Under the pieces are notes generated by a model, which saw nothing but the letters and a program-made list of their open reading frames with translations, searched no databases and was not told the DNA's origin. Below are positions 36,554 to 45,077 of a DNA stretch of 64,000 nt, piece after piece. Every line of letters starts with the position of its first letter. The first letter of the stretch is position 1. The DNA comes from JBAYIE01 sp041665785. Its GTDB lineage: Bacteria > Bacteroidota > Bacteroidia > UKL13-3. Made by a program: the position numbers and the translations under genes. The DNA lies in NCBI GenBank assembly GCA_041665785.1, contig JBAYIE010000004.1, positions 62,001 through 126,000 of the forward strand. Direction: 5' to 3'.

Positions 36554-37731
36554 TGTTTGAAAGTTATGGTAAAGGTAGTGCCTTTGTTTAATTCACTGGT
36601 AAAGGTAATATGTCCGTTCATTTGTTCTACATATCGGCCAACAATATTCAATCCCAGTCCGGTTCCCTGAATATTGCTGGCATTGTGACCACGGAAAAAA
36701 CGTTCAAATAAATGTTCCTGATCGGTATCAGAAATACCGATTCCACTGTCCTGCACCACAAGTACAAATGATCCCTTTTGCACATTGCTTGCCACTTTTA
36801 TAACGGTACCTTCCGGCGAGAATTTGATGGCGTTTGAGATCAGGTTAAAAACAATATTTTTAAGCGATTTTTTATCCAACGTTACCATTTCATTGCCGTG
36901 ATGGGCGTAGTTGATGTACTGATCTTCTTTGAGCAGCAACTGCATTTCAGCTATCAGGTCATCCATGAATTCACGGATTTCAAATTCTTCGGCAAAATAT
37001 TCTACTTTCCCTTCTTCCAGTTTGCTTACCGATAAGAAATCATTGAGAATATCGGTGAGATTGCTGATCGACGATTTGATCCGGGTTATGTGTTTGTTTT
37101 GTTTCTCTTTATCGTTCATGTCGCCGTAACGTGTAACCAGTGAAAGCGACGATAAAATAGTGGCCAACGGGGTTCTGAATTCATGGGAAGCCATCGAAAC
37201 AAAGCGAGATTTAAGTTCGTTCAGACTGCGTTCTTTTTCCAAAGCTTCATTCAATTCCTGCTTCGTTTTTTCCAATTCATCGATAGCCTCTTCCAATATA
37301 AGAGTACGGTTTCTAACCTGTTTTTCCAACTCCACCGAATAATGTTTGAGGCGGTCTTCAGCCTGTTTTCGCTGAGTGATGTCGATGATAAAAGCAATAA
37401 CAAAATTTCCTTCTTCGGTATGGTAAGGACTCAGGCTAATCTCGACCGGAAATTCAGATCCGTCTTTTCTGGCGCCATAGAGATCCAGACCCTTACCCAT
37501 CGACCGGGCATGTGGATTTTTGTTATACTTGGTACGTTGATTCACGTGCGAAGCATGCATGCGGCTGGGAGTCAGAATTTCAATTTTTTTTCCAAACAAT
37601 TCTCCCAGTTCATATCCAAACATTTTCTCTGCACTCGGATTAGCCAGAATAATTGTACCGCTTTGATCGGTTTGAATAATACCTTCAGTAGCATAAAGAA
37701 AGATGGCATCAGCCCTGTTTTTTTCGGTCAT
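36550..37731 (-). CDS. PAS-domain sensor histidine kinase
   Basis: A 393-residue kinase from ATG 37731; the frame is open to TTG 37794 but the extra residues lack domain character. A PAS domain fills residues 8-122 (MFGYELGELFGKKIEIL, PVEISLSPYHTEEGNFVIAF), then a charged coiled coil (125-175), the phospho-acceptor His183 in SMASHEFRTPLATILSSLS, and the HATPase domain with NLISNAIKFSP, VQDSGIGIS and GTGLGLNIVG. No membrane span or signal is present, so it senses a cytoplasmic cue. It is translationally coupled to the CheY-Crp regulator and divergent from urocanase. Confidence 0.94.
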   Translation of the reverse strand: MTEKNRADAIFLYATEGIIQTDQSGTIILANPSAEKMFGYELGELFGKKIEILTPSRMHASHVNQRTKYNKNPHARSMGKGLDLYGARKDGSEFPVEISLSPYHTEEGNFVIAFIIDITQRKQAEDRLKHYSVELEKQVRNRTLILEEAIDELEKTKQELNEALEKERSLNELKSRFVSMASHEFRTPLATILSSLSLVTRYGDMNDKEKQNKHITRIKSSISNLTDILNDFLSVSKLEEGKVEYFAEEFEIREFMDDLIAEMQLLLKEDQYINYAHHGNEMVTLDKKSLKNIVFNLISNAIKFSPEGTVIKVASNVQKGSFVLVVQDSGIGISDTDQEHLFERFFRGHNASNIQGTGLGLNIVGRYVEQMNGHITFTSELNKGTTFTITFKQ

Positions 37732-37829
37732 ATCCGCATGGTTCTGCTTACAAAGATCAAAATATCGTGCAATTATAGAACTTTTACAAACCAAATTGAT
37801 CCTGAATTAACGATTCATAACCGGTATTG

Positions 37830-37861
37830 CTTGAGGAAAAAGGATTTTAACTTTAAGTTTG
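37830..37861 (+). promoter_or_regulatory. Candidate promoter of the urocanase gene
   Basis: CTTG (37830-37833), 20 bases, then TAAGTTTG (37854-37861), a full match to the TAnnTTTG element. The predicted start near 37867 supports translation from ATG 37880 rather than TTG 37859. Confidence 0.5.
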
Positions 37862-37879
37862 CCCAATAATCTGAAGCAT

Positions 37880-39562
37880 ATGATCCGAAAAGAATTGCAC
37901 GCCGCCACTGGAAATACACTGAGTTGTAAAGGATGGATACAGGAAGCCGCATTACGTATGTTGCACAATAACCTGGATCCGGATGTGGCTGAAAGGCCCG
38001 AAGATCTGGTGGTTTATGGTGGAATTGGAAAAGCTGCCCGTAACTGGGAAAGTTTTGAGCTGATCGTAAAAGCCTTGCAGGATTTGGAAGACGATGAGAC
38101 TTTATTGATACAAAGTGGAAAACCGGTAGGAATATTACCGACCCATAAAGATGCTCCGCGGGTGCTCATCTCCAACAGCATGTTGGTACCGAAATGGGCC
38201 AATTGGGAAACGTTTCATGAATTGGATAAAAAAGGCTTGATGATGTATGGTCAGATGACTGCCGGTAGTTGGATTTATATCGGCTCACAGGGCATTGTAC
38301 AAGGAACCTATGAAACTTTTGCAGAAGCTGCACGACAACATTTTGGGGGCAGTTTAAAAGGAACTTTGACTGTTACTGCAGGTTTAGGAGGAATGGGAGG
38401 AGCTCAACCGCTTGCTGTAACGATGTGTGATGGTGTTTGCCTGGCTGCAGAAATGGTTGAATGGAGAATCAAAAAACGAATCGAAACGCGGTATCTCGAT
38501 GTGATGTCACGTGACGTAGATCAGGCCATTGATATGGCGCTGAAAGCCAAAGCAGAAGGCAAGCGTGTCTCCATTGGTGTGTTGTGTAATGTAGTTGATC
38601 TGCTTCAGCGTTTGATTGATAGAGGAATTACTCCTGATTTATTAACCGATCAGACATCGGCCCACGATCCATTGAATGGATATTATCCGGAAGGTTTGGC
38701 AGAAGAAGTGGCTGATCGATTACGTAAAACCGATCCGCAGCGGTATATTAATCTTGCACTTGATACGATGGCACATCATGTAAAATTGATGTTGCAATTA
38801 CAAAAGCAAGGAGCGATTACTTTCGATTATGGAAACAATTTACGCGGTCAGGCAAAAGATCAGCGGGGTGTTATGAATGCATTCGATTTTCCGGGTTTTG
38901 TTCCGGCTTATATCCGTCCGCTTTTTTGCGAAGGTAAAGGTCCGTTCCGCTGGGTTGCTTTAAGCGGTGATCCCAACGATATTTATGTAACCGATCAGGT
39001 GATGAAAGATTTGTTTCCCGAAAATCATTCGTTGCACCGTTGGCTCGAAATGGCACGCGAACGCATTGCATTTCAGGGATTGCCTGCCCGCATTTGCTGG
39101 ATTGGACAAGGCGACCGCGAAAAGGCAGCTTTGGCTTTCAACGAATTGGTAAGAACAGGAAAAGTGAAGGGACCCATTGTGATCGGACGGGATCATCTGG
39201 ATACCGGTTCGGTAGCATCACCCAACCGCGAAACAGAAGCGATGAAAGACGGGAGCGATGCCGTTGCCGATTGGCCCATCTTAAACGCGCTGATCAATAC
39301 GGCCGGAGGAGCGAGTTGGGTAAGTGTGCATCAGGGTGGTGGAGTTGGGATGGGCTATTCCATACATGCCGGAATGGTAATTGTTGCCGATGGAACGGAA
39401 GAAGCTGCACGCAGGCTCAAACGGGTTTTGCACAACGATCCGGCAATGGGAGTGATCCGGCATGCGGATGCGGGATATGATATTGCCATTGATGCGGCTC
39501 GTAAAAACCGACTCGATTTAAAAGAACGACTCAAAAATATTCCGGCCAAAGCAGGCTATTGA
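37880..39562 (+). CDS. hutU: Urocanate hydratase
   Basis: Converts urocanate to imidazolonepropionate, the second step of histidine breakdown, in the cytoplasm. The 560-residue length is standard. The NAD-binding TAGLGGMGGAQPLAVTMC, MYGQMTAGSWIYIGSQGI and the DQTSAHDPLNGYYPEGL segment are family hallmarks. ATG 37880 is chosen over TTG 37859 because the latter lies in the promoter. No other hut genes are in the window, so the pathway must be completed elsewhere. Confidence 0.96.
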   Translation: MIRKELHAATGNTLSCKGWIQEAALRMLHNNLDPDVAERPEDLVVYGGIGKAARNWESFELIVKALQDLEDDETLLIQSGKPVGILPTHKDAPRVLISNSMLVPKWANWETFHELDKKGLMMYGQMTAGSWIYIGSQGIVQGTYETFAEAARQHFGGSLKGTLTVTAGLGGMGGAQPLAVTMCDGVCLAAEMVEWRIKKRIETRYLDVMSRDVDQAIDMALKAKAEGKRVSIGVLCNVVDLLQRLIDRGITPDLLTDQTSAHDPLNGYYPEGLAEEVADRLRKTDPQRYINLALDTMAHHVKLMLQLQKQGAITFDYGNNLRGQAKDQRGVMNAFDFPGFVPAYIRPLFCEGKGPFRWVALSGDPNDIYVTDQVMKDLFPENHSLHRWLEMARERIAFQGLPARICWIGQGDREKAALAFNELVRTGKVKGPIVIGRDHLDTGSVASPNRETEAMKDGSDAVADWPILNALINTAGGASWVSVHQGGGVGMGYSIHAGMVIVADGTEEAARRLKRVLHNDPAMGVIRHADAGYDIAIDAARKNRLDLKERLKNIPAKAGY

Positions 39563-39681
39563 AAAACGGAAACTATATAGCCAGGCAGATAATTCATTAC
39601 TACCTTTCTCTCGTCTAATTTACAAATTTATTTCCTGAAAATCAGTTTGTTAAGCTGTTTTTGCCTCCTGGGTACAACTTG

Positions 39682-39717
39682 TATTGATATGCCGGTGACT
39701 TATGGTTGATATATCAA
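39682..39717 (+). promoter_or_regulatory. Palindromic operator site 1 (TTGATATATCAA) with an upstream half-site
   Basis: A perfect 12-bp palindrome TTGATATATCAA at 39706-39717, seven bases before the ATG at 39725; a half-site TTGATAT lies at 39684-39690. The identical palindrome precedes the marR gene at 41940-41951, so this is probably a MarR operator over the start of the cargo operon. Confidence 0.6.
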
Positions 39718-39724
39718 TTAACAC

Positions 39725-40711
39725 ATGAAAAAACTTATCATTCTTTGTTTATGCGGGCCATTGATTGCAACGGCGCAATCTCTTCAGTCAAGTGATATCT
39801 TAGGTGCCCCTGGAAATTCATTCACCCTTCAAACCGCGACGTTGCCGGATTATATTGATCCATTCAGTATTGATGCAGATTCTGTATGGGATTTCTCCTC
39901 AATCACAGGAAATCCCACCAATCAAAAAGTTTTCGAGGTGATGGAAATAAGCGCTTCACCACATGCCTCCATTTTTCCAAATGCAAACGTATTGGTTCGT
40001 TCTTATTTAAAAAGCGACACCAGTAATTATACGTATTCACATTACAAGTTGAATGACAGTTTTTATCGGGTAGGAGAAGTAGGGAGTGTTCTGACCATCA
40101 TAGATACAGATCCTGCTGCAGGATTGCTTTTTCCGTTATCGGTAGGTGATTCGTTTTCTGATGCCTATCGGTATGAAAGCTCTGCGTTTGGAATTATGTA
40201 TTCCTATTCCGGTAAAACAGAAGTAAAAGCAATCCGTTATGGGAAATTAATCCTTCCGGGGAAAGGTATAGATGGGGTATTTTTAGTCAGAGAGAAAAAG
40301 AGTCAATTTCGCTATGATTACTTTGATTCTTCCTATTTTACTAAATACACATGGTATAAGGAAGGGTATAATCAACCGCTGGCAATACTCAATTATTACA
40401 GGCATGAACAAGGAGATTCGTCCATATCCTTACAGTATGCAGTGAATAATTTAACAGTGGTTGACATCCATTCACCAATTGAAGATGTGAAAATTTACCC
40501 AACTGTATTCAATCGTGAACTTTTTATAGACGGGACATACAACCGCATTGAGATTTTTGACCTCACGGGAAAGTATTTGGCTTGTTACAATTCCAGCGAT
40601 TCAGGAAATCGATTGGATACACAAAGTTTACCCCAAGGATTCTGTTTTATTCGGATATGGGGTACAAACGGAGAAATGTATACGATGAAAGGGATAAAAT
40701 TCAATGAATAG
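39725..40711 (+). CDS. Secreted protein with T9SS type A sorting domain
   Basis: A 328-residue protein with a signal peptide (residues 1-18, ending ATAQ). The body, residues 20-240, is beta-rich with no family I recognise; it has VWDFSSITGNPTNQ and GLLFPLSVGDSFSD stretches. The last ~75 residues are a type A T9SS sorting domain (VKIYPTVFNRELFIDG, IEIFDLTGK, LPQGFCFIRIWG). A palindromic operator sits immediately upstream. The next gene's ATG 40704 overlaps its end, so the two cargo genes are cotranscribed. Confidence 0.82.
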   Translation: MKKLIILCLCGPLIATAQSLQSSDILGAPGNSFTLQTATLPDYIDPFSIDADSVWDFSSITGNPTNQKVFEVMEISASPHASIFPNANVLVRSYLKSDTSNYTYSHYKLNDSFYRVGEVGSVLTIIDTDPAAGLLFPLSVGDSFSDAYRYESSAFGIMYSYSGKTEVKAIRYGKLILPGKGIDGVFLVREKKSQFRYDYFDSSYFTKYTWYKEGYNQPLAILNYYRHEQGDSSISLQYAVNNLTVVDIHSPIEDVKIYPTVFNRELFIDGTYNRIEIFDLTGKYLACYNSSDSGNRLDTQSLPQGFCFIRIWGTNGEMYTMKGIKFNE

Positions 40712-41936
40712 CATGAAAGGTTTATGGTTGATTTTGTTGAGCTGGCAAAATTTTGTATTTGCACAAGATTGGGAAGTCCGCAAAAGTATTCCGGAGGCAA
40801 ATGGAAAAGGACGATGGTCTCCCGTTTGCTTTGCCATTCAAAATAAAATCTATGTTGGCGGAGGGTATATTGGTAATTTTATCAGTAAGAAAGACCTTTG
40901 GGAATATGATATTGAAACCGATTCCTGGAATCAGAAATCCGACTTACCCGGTAGTTTAAACCGTACCGCCGCAATTGCATTCAGCATTAATGAAATCGGA
41001 TATGTTGGTTTAGGTGCACAAGCATACAATACGATAGATTATACATTTTTAAAAGATTTATGGGCTTATAATCCCGCTACAGATACCTGGATGCAAAAGG
41101 CGTCATTGCCGGATACTGCTCGAAGTGGTTCTGCTTGTTTTGTTATGGATAATAAAGCCTTTGTAGTTGGTGGACAAACTGGTTTTCCTCAGGCAACTGC
41201 AGATGTATGGATGTACGATCCGCAAACCGATCAATGGACAGAGAAACAAGCATATCCCGCAGGTCCGCATTATGGTGCAATGGCTTTTTCTCTGGATAAC
41301 TATGGTTATGTGGCGTGTGGAATGCATTTAAAAGATGCAGTTTTAATGAACTCATCGCAAGTATGGAGATATGTTCCTGCAACTGATACCTGGGAGCAAA
41401 AGTCGGATTATTGCGACTCAAAGGGACGCGATAATGGAATTGCTTTTGTTTTAAATGGTAAAGCTGTGGTTGGATTGGGAAAAGCAAAGGATAGTTTGAC
41501 CACGTATTATTTCAAAGAGTTTTGCATGTACAGTCCCGAAAAGGATGTCTGGGAACCATATACAGATTTCAAAGCAATAGATCGTGCCTATGCCATTGGC
41601 ATCTCTGTAAACAACAGAGCTTTTGCCGGAGCAGGCTTTCTTTACGTGAATGAGCAAAATTTTTATAATGATTGGTGGGAATTGAATTTAAACACCTCGC
41701 TGACCCAAAAACCGGAGTCGAATAAAATAGTTGCATTTCCCAATCCGACCTATGGAAAAATAAGCATTCAAGGAAGAAGGTATGGTGATAAAATTCAAAT
41801 TCGGGATATAATGGGAACTGTAATAATAGAATCGGATTCAGATGAGTTTGATTTGAGTACTTACACCGATGGAGTCTACGTTGTAAGAATTACGAATGAT
41901 GTGGACTGTCAGTCTTTTAAGCTTATTAAATATTAA
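40704..41936 (+). CDS. Kelch-repeat secreted protein with T9SS type A sorting domain
   Basis: A 410-residue exported beta-propeller; the signal peptide ends near residue 20 (NFVFAQ). Kelch repeats recur about every 50 residues, seen as LWEYDIETDSWNQKSDLPG, LWAYNPATDTWMQKASLPD, VWMYDPQTDQWTEKQ, VWRYVPATDTWEQKSD and MYSPEKDVWEPYTD. The C-terminal ~75 residues are a type A sorting domain (AFPNPTYGKISIQG, VYVVRITNDVDCQSFKLIK). It starts at ATG 40704, overlapping the previous gene by eight bases, or at ATG 40713. Kelch propellers usually bind proteins or glycans; the ligand is unknown. Confidence 0.9.
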   Translation: MNSMKGLWLILLSWQNFVFAQDWEVRKSIPEANGKGRWSPVCFAIQNKIYVGGGYIGNFISKKDLWEYDIETDSWNQKSDLPGSLNRTAAIAFSINEIGYVGLGAQAYNTIDYTFLKDLWAYNPATDTWMQKASLPDTARSGSACFVMDNKAFVVGGQTGFPQATADVWMYDPQTDQWTEKQAYPAGPHYGAMAFSLDNYGYVACGMHLKDAVLMNSSQVWRYVPATDTWEQKSDYCDSKGRDNGIAFVLNGKAVVGLGKAKDSLTTYYFKEFCMYSPEKDVWEPYTDFKAIDRAYAIGISVNNRAFAGAGFLYVNEQNFYNDWWELNLNTSLTQKPESNKIVAFPNPTYGKISIQGRRYGDKIQIRDIMGTVIIESDSDEFDLSTYTDGVYVVRITNDVDCQSFKLIKY

Positions 41937-41939
41937 TAA

Positions 41940-41951
41940 TTGATATATCAA
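41940..41951 (+). promoter_or_regulatory. Palindromic operator site 2 (TTGATATATCAA) before marR
   Basis: Identical to the palindrome at 39706-39717. It is followed by TAAATTTG at 41961-41968, a full -7 promoter match, so a bound repressor would cover the spacer of the marR promoter. Autoregulation is the likely reading. Confidence 0.65.
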
Positions 41952-41971
41952 ATATAGTCTTAAATTTGAGA

Positions 41972-42406
41972 ATGGAAAAGCTCAATTCAATATTCTTTTA
42001 TAATCTGGAGAGATCCATCAAAGCATATCGCCAGTATGCCCAAACCATACTCAAAGCTCATGGTTATTCCATCACCATTGATCAATGGTTAATTCTTAAA
42101 GCAATTATTGATGATCCGGACATTGCGCAAAACGAACTTGCTGAGGCAGTCTTCAAAGACAAAGCTTCCATAAACAGGATCATAGATTTATTAATCAGGC
42201 ATAAATATCTGACCCGGGAAAAATTGAAGGAGAACAGAAAATTCCGTCAGCTTACGGTAACGCGGTTAGGTCACCAGATATTGGCCGATCTCAATTCCAT
42301 TGTAATCAAGAATCGGGCTCAGGCATTAAAAGGAATTTCGATTGCGGAAATTGAAAGAACAGAAAAAGTATTGATACGCATTTTTAATAATTGCAAATCC
42401 AAATGA
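41972..42406 (+). CDS. MarR-family transcriptional regulator
   Basis: A 144-residue winged-helix regulator (ATG 41972; TTG 41966 is also in frame). The MarR DNA-binding core is clear: residues 35-100 with DDPDIAQNELAEAVFKDKAS, INRIIDLLIRHKYLTRE and a wing around ENRKFRQLTVTRLG. Flanking helices at both ends would form the dimer interface. It sits between two T9SS cargo genes and three exported enzymes or propellers, with a matching palindrome before each transcription unit. Its stop overlaps the next start (ATGA). The ligand is unknown. Confidence 0.92.
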   Translation: MEKLNSIFFYNLERSIKAYRQYAQTILKAHGYSITIDQWLILKAIIDDPDIAQNELAEAVFKDKASINRIIDLLIRHKYLTREKLKENRKFRQLTVTRLGHQILADLNSIVIKNRAQALKGISIAEIERTEKVLIRIFNNCKSK

Positions 42407-43737
42407 AATACATACCTAAATTTATAAGCGTCGCATGTATCATCGTTATCGCGTTAATGCATTCAGTGCAAGCACAGGATTTACCCCGAAGGGTATACCT
42501 GGGTATTCGAATGGAAAATCTGGCGGAAGATGTAAAGAAAGTGATGGGTATCCAACAGGTTAATGGTGTACTAATTAGCGAAGTTCTCAAAGGATCTACT
42601 GCTGAAAAGGCAGGGTTTAAAAAGGGGGACATTTTAACGCGCATTAATGGCAAAGAATTAAGTCGAACGCAAGATGTATTGAGCGTATTATCGGTAAACA
42701 AAGCAGGGGATGCATTCAGTTTTAACCTGTTGCGGAATAAAAGAGCAGTGTCAGGAAAGTCCACGTTCTACGCATTTCCTAAAGAAAGCTATGGCGACAT
42801 ACAAGTGTCATATCTACAATGTAAAACAGAGATCGGTTTGCAACGAATCATTGTGCAGAAACCCGCAGGTAAGCGTAAAAAACCGTTAATAGTATTTCTT
42901 GGAGGTATAGGTTGTTACTCACTCGATAGTCCATTGGATACGGGACGTGCTGAATTACAATTGTTGAATAAACTGGTTAGGACAGGATTTATTTCAGCAC
43001 GTATCGAAAAGCCCGGAATTGGCGACAATGCTGGATTCTGTAAACCTTGTAATGAGGTAAGTTTTATAGAAGAACTGAATGGATATATAGCAGCTATTAA
43101 AACGCTTAAGACAGATCCTGACATTGATTCAAATCGCATATTTATTTTTGGCCATAGTATGGGTGGTATTTTTGCACCATTGGTTGCTCGTGAATTATCC
43201 ATTAAAGGAATAGTTGCCTATGGTACGATTGGTTCCAGTTTTATAGAGTACCTGGCAAAAACACGCCGGACTATTGCGGAGGCTTATCAAATGACTCCTA
43301 TTGAAACCGATCAGTTAATCCGTGATTTTTGCGTTTGTGGGCATTTCTATTTTGAAGAAAATATGACTACAGCGCAAGCAGCGTTAAAAAAACCGGTTTG
43401 TGCTGAATACCTCCAACTTTTTGATTTACGCTCACGGGAATACAACAAAGAGTTGTATGCTTTGAACATCCCGGAACTCTGGAGTACATATACGGGCAAT
43501 GTTTTGTTGCTGTGGGGTTCCAGTGATTATATAGCTTCTCATGATGATCATGAAATTATATTTAATACGTTACAATTTTATAAGAAGAGCAATGCGGAAT
43601 TAAGCGTAGTAGAAAAAATGGATCATGGTATGCTGCATGCTGAATCTTATCAGGCATCCAGTTCAAATCCGGGAAAGTATAATCCGGTAATTGGTTCTGT
43701 TGTTGAAAATTGGTTATCCACCACAATGAACAAATGA
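42403..43737 (+). CDS. Exported PDZ-alpha/beta hydrolase fusion
   Basis: A 444-residue protein with a signal peptide (residues 1-25, ending VQAQ). Residues 30-115 form a PDZ domain (RRVYLGIRMENL, GVLISEVLKGSTAEKAGFKKG DILTRINGKEL region), as in periplasmic proteases and T9SS-related factors. Residues 140-444 are an alpha/beta hydrolase with nucleophile Ser252 in FGHSMGG, an acid in LLWGSSDYIA and the base in KMDHGML. Several Cys (GFCKPC, FCVCG) may form disulfides. It is coupled by ATGA overlaps to marR and the DUF885 gene. The fusion suggests an esterase or peptidase that recognises protein C-termini, but that is inference. Confidence 0.82.
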   Translation: MKYIPKFISVACIIVIALMHSVQAQDLPRRVYLGIRMENLAEDVKKVMGIQQVNGVLISEVLKGSTAEKAGFKKGDILTRINGKELSRTQDVLSVLSVNKAGDAFSFNLLRNKRAVSGKSTFYAFPKESYGDIQVSYLQCKTEIGLQRIIVQKPAGKRKKPLIVFLGGIGCYSLDSPLDTGRAELQLLNKLVRTGFISARIEKPGIGDNAGFCKPCNEVSFIEELNGYIAAIKTLKTDPDIDSNRIFIFGHSMGGIFAPLVARELSIKGIVAYGTIGSSFIEYLAKTRRTIAEAYQMTPIETDQLIRDFCVCGHFYFEENMTTAQAALKKPVCAEYLQLFDLRSREYNKELYALNIPELWSTYTGNVLLLWGSSDYIASHDDHEIIFNTLQFYKKSNAELSVVEKMDHGMLHAESYQASSSNPGKYNPVIGSVVENWLSTTMNK

Positions 43738-45077
43738 GACTCTGGTTTTGTATATGGATGTTTGGTATTTGGTACTTAAATTTTTCTGGTCTTCCGGAAT
43801 GCAATTCTAATAGAAACTTCAGGGATTTTCTTCAGCAATTCAAACAAGGTTATGGAGTCTTGAACGTTCCTGATTTTGAGTATGATTACCGCAACTATTT
43901 TTTGGCCATTCCGGATACATTTTCATTAAACAGACAATCTTCATTCATGCATGAACAGGAAAACCTTTTGAAGTTGTTTGATCGAACGACTTTATCTGTT
44001 CAGGAACGTCTTTGTTATGATCAGATTGTATATGAACTTGACGTAAATCTAAAAAGAATTAAACTGGAAAGGCAATGGGTTTTGGCCGGGCGTTTAATGC
44101 CTGAGATGGGGTATTTTGATTCTTTAAATTACGCGGGTTGGTATGAATATTTTATTCAAAAATTTACAGGACTTAATAAAATGCCTGTTGAAGTGATGCA
44201 ATTTGGTCAAAAGGAAGTTGAACGCATCAATAAACAAATAGATTCCATACAGCATGCGCTTCAATTCAAAACCCGCAACGGCTTGTATAAGGCATTTAAG
44301 CACGATTCATTTTTTTATCAGGATCAGAAAGAGTTGTTGATGAAATTTTCACAAACCGATGAGATTATCCGTTCAAATTTGAAAGCGTTCTGTGAAATAG
44401 ATAAACTACCCCGGGTTTTTCCGGTTCAATGGCCGAATGCAGATATCCGGACTCCCCCGGGAATGTACCTGAGCCACGCTTCAACCGCCTATAGAAAAGA
44501 TGTTTTCTATTATAATTTTTATGGAAGCAGATTCCGAAAACGTTTTGCTGAATGGTTGTATTTACATGAAGCCATTCCGGGACATCATCTGCAGGCCAGT
44601 ATGCGAAATACAATAAGTCTGAATGGGACACAGCAACAGTTTTTGTATCCCGGAACTTTTGAAGGGTGGGCTTGTTACGCAGAAAATGAAGGAAATAGCC
44701 TTGGGGTGTATAAGGATAGTTGGAATTATCTGGGCCTGCTGGAATGGAATCTGATACGAGCAGTTCGAATTGTGCTGGATGCCGGGATCCATTATTACGG
44801 TTGGTCGAAAGAAAAGTCCCGTTTGTATTGGGAAGCTCATTGTGTTGGATTGGATGAATTTGCTGACAGGGAAATTGAAAGGGTAATACATTGGCCTTCT
44901 CAGGCTTTGAGTTATCAAATGGGAGCGGAGGCAATCCGTCTGTTGTTTAATGATTACCGGCTCACAGGGGATAGGCAATTCAAAATCGCCGGACTTAGAA
45001 AAGCTTTTTTAAGGTGTGGGATGTTACCCATTCCGGTAATTCAAAAAATTTTAAGGGAACTAAATGAAGCAGGGTAA
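43734..45077 (+). CDS. DUF885-family exported metalloprotease-like protein
   Basis: A 447-residue protein from ATG 43734, which overlaps the previous stop (ATGA). A hydrophobic leader (residues 2-18) indicates export. The DUF885 zinc-binding motif HEAIPGHH is at residues 278-285 and GTFEGWACYAE follows at about 305; RIVLDAGIHYYGWS and a further Glu (LYWEAHCVGLDE) complete the family pattern. Members are thought to be zinc peptidases of unknown substrate. The context of a PDZ-hydrolase before it and a propeller protein after it suggests a periplasmic degradation set. Confidence 0.88.
   Translation: MRLWFCIWMFGIWYLNFSGLPECNSNRNFRDFLQQFKQGYGVLNVPDFEYDYRNYFLAIPDTFSLNRQSSFMHEQENLLKLFDRTTLSVQERLCYDQIVYELDVNLKRIKLERQWVLAGRLMPEMGYFDSLNYAGWYEYFIQKFTGLNKMPVEVMQFGQKEVERINKQIDSIQHALQFKTRNGLYKAFKHDSFFYQDQKELLMKFSQTDEIIRSNLKAFCEIDKLPRVFPVQWPNADIRTPPGMYLSHASTAYRKDVFYYNFYGSRFRKRFAEWLYLHEAIPGHHLQASMRNTISLNGTQQQFLYPGTFEGWACYAENEGNSLGVYKDSWNYLGLLEWNLIRAVRIVLDAGIHYYGWSKEKSRLYWEAHCVGLDEFADREIERVIHWPSQALSYQMGAEAIRLLFNDYRLTGDRQFKIAGLRKAFLRCGMLPIPVIQKILRELNEAG

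Noticed and set aside
37183..37869. 228-codon + strand frame
   Set aside because: It is antisense to the PAS histidine kinase, whose catalytic motifs are complete; the frame has low-complexity Phe-rich composition.
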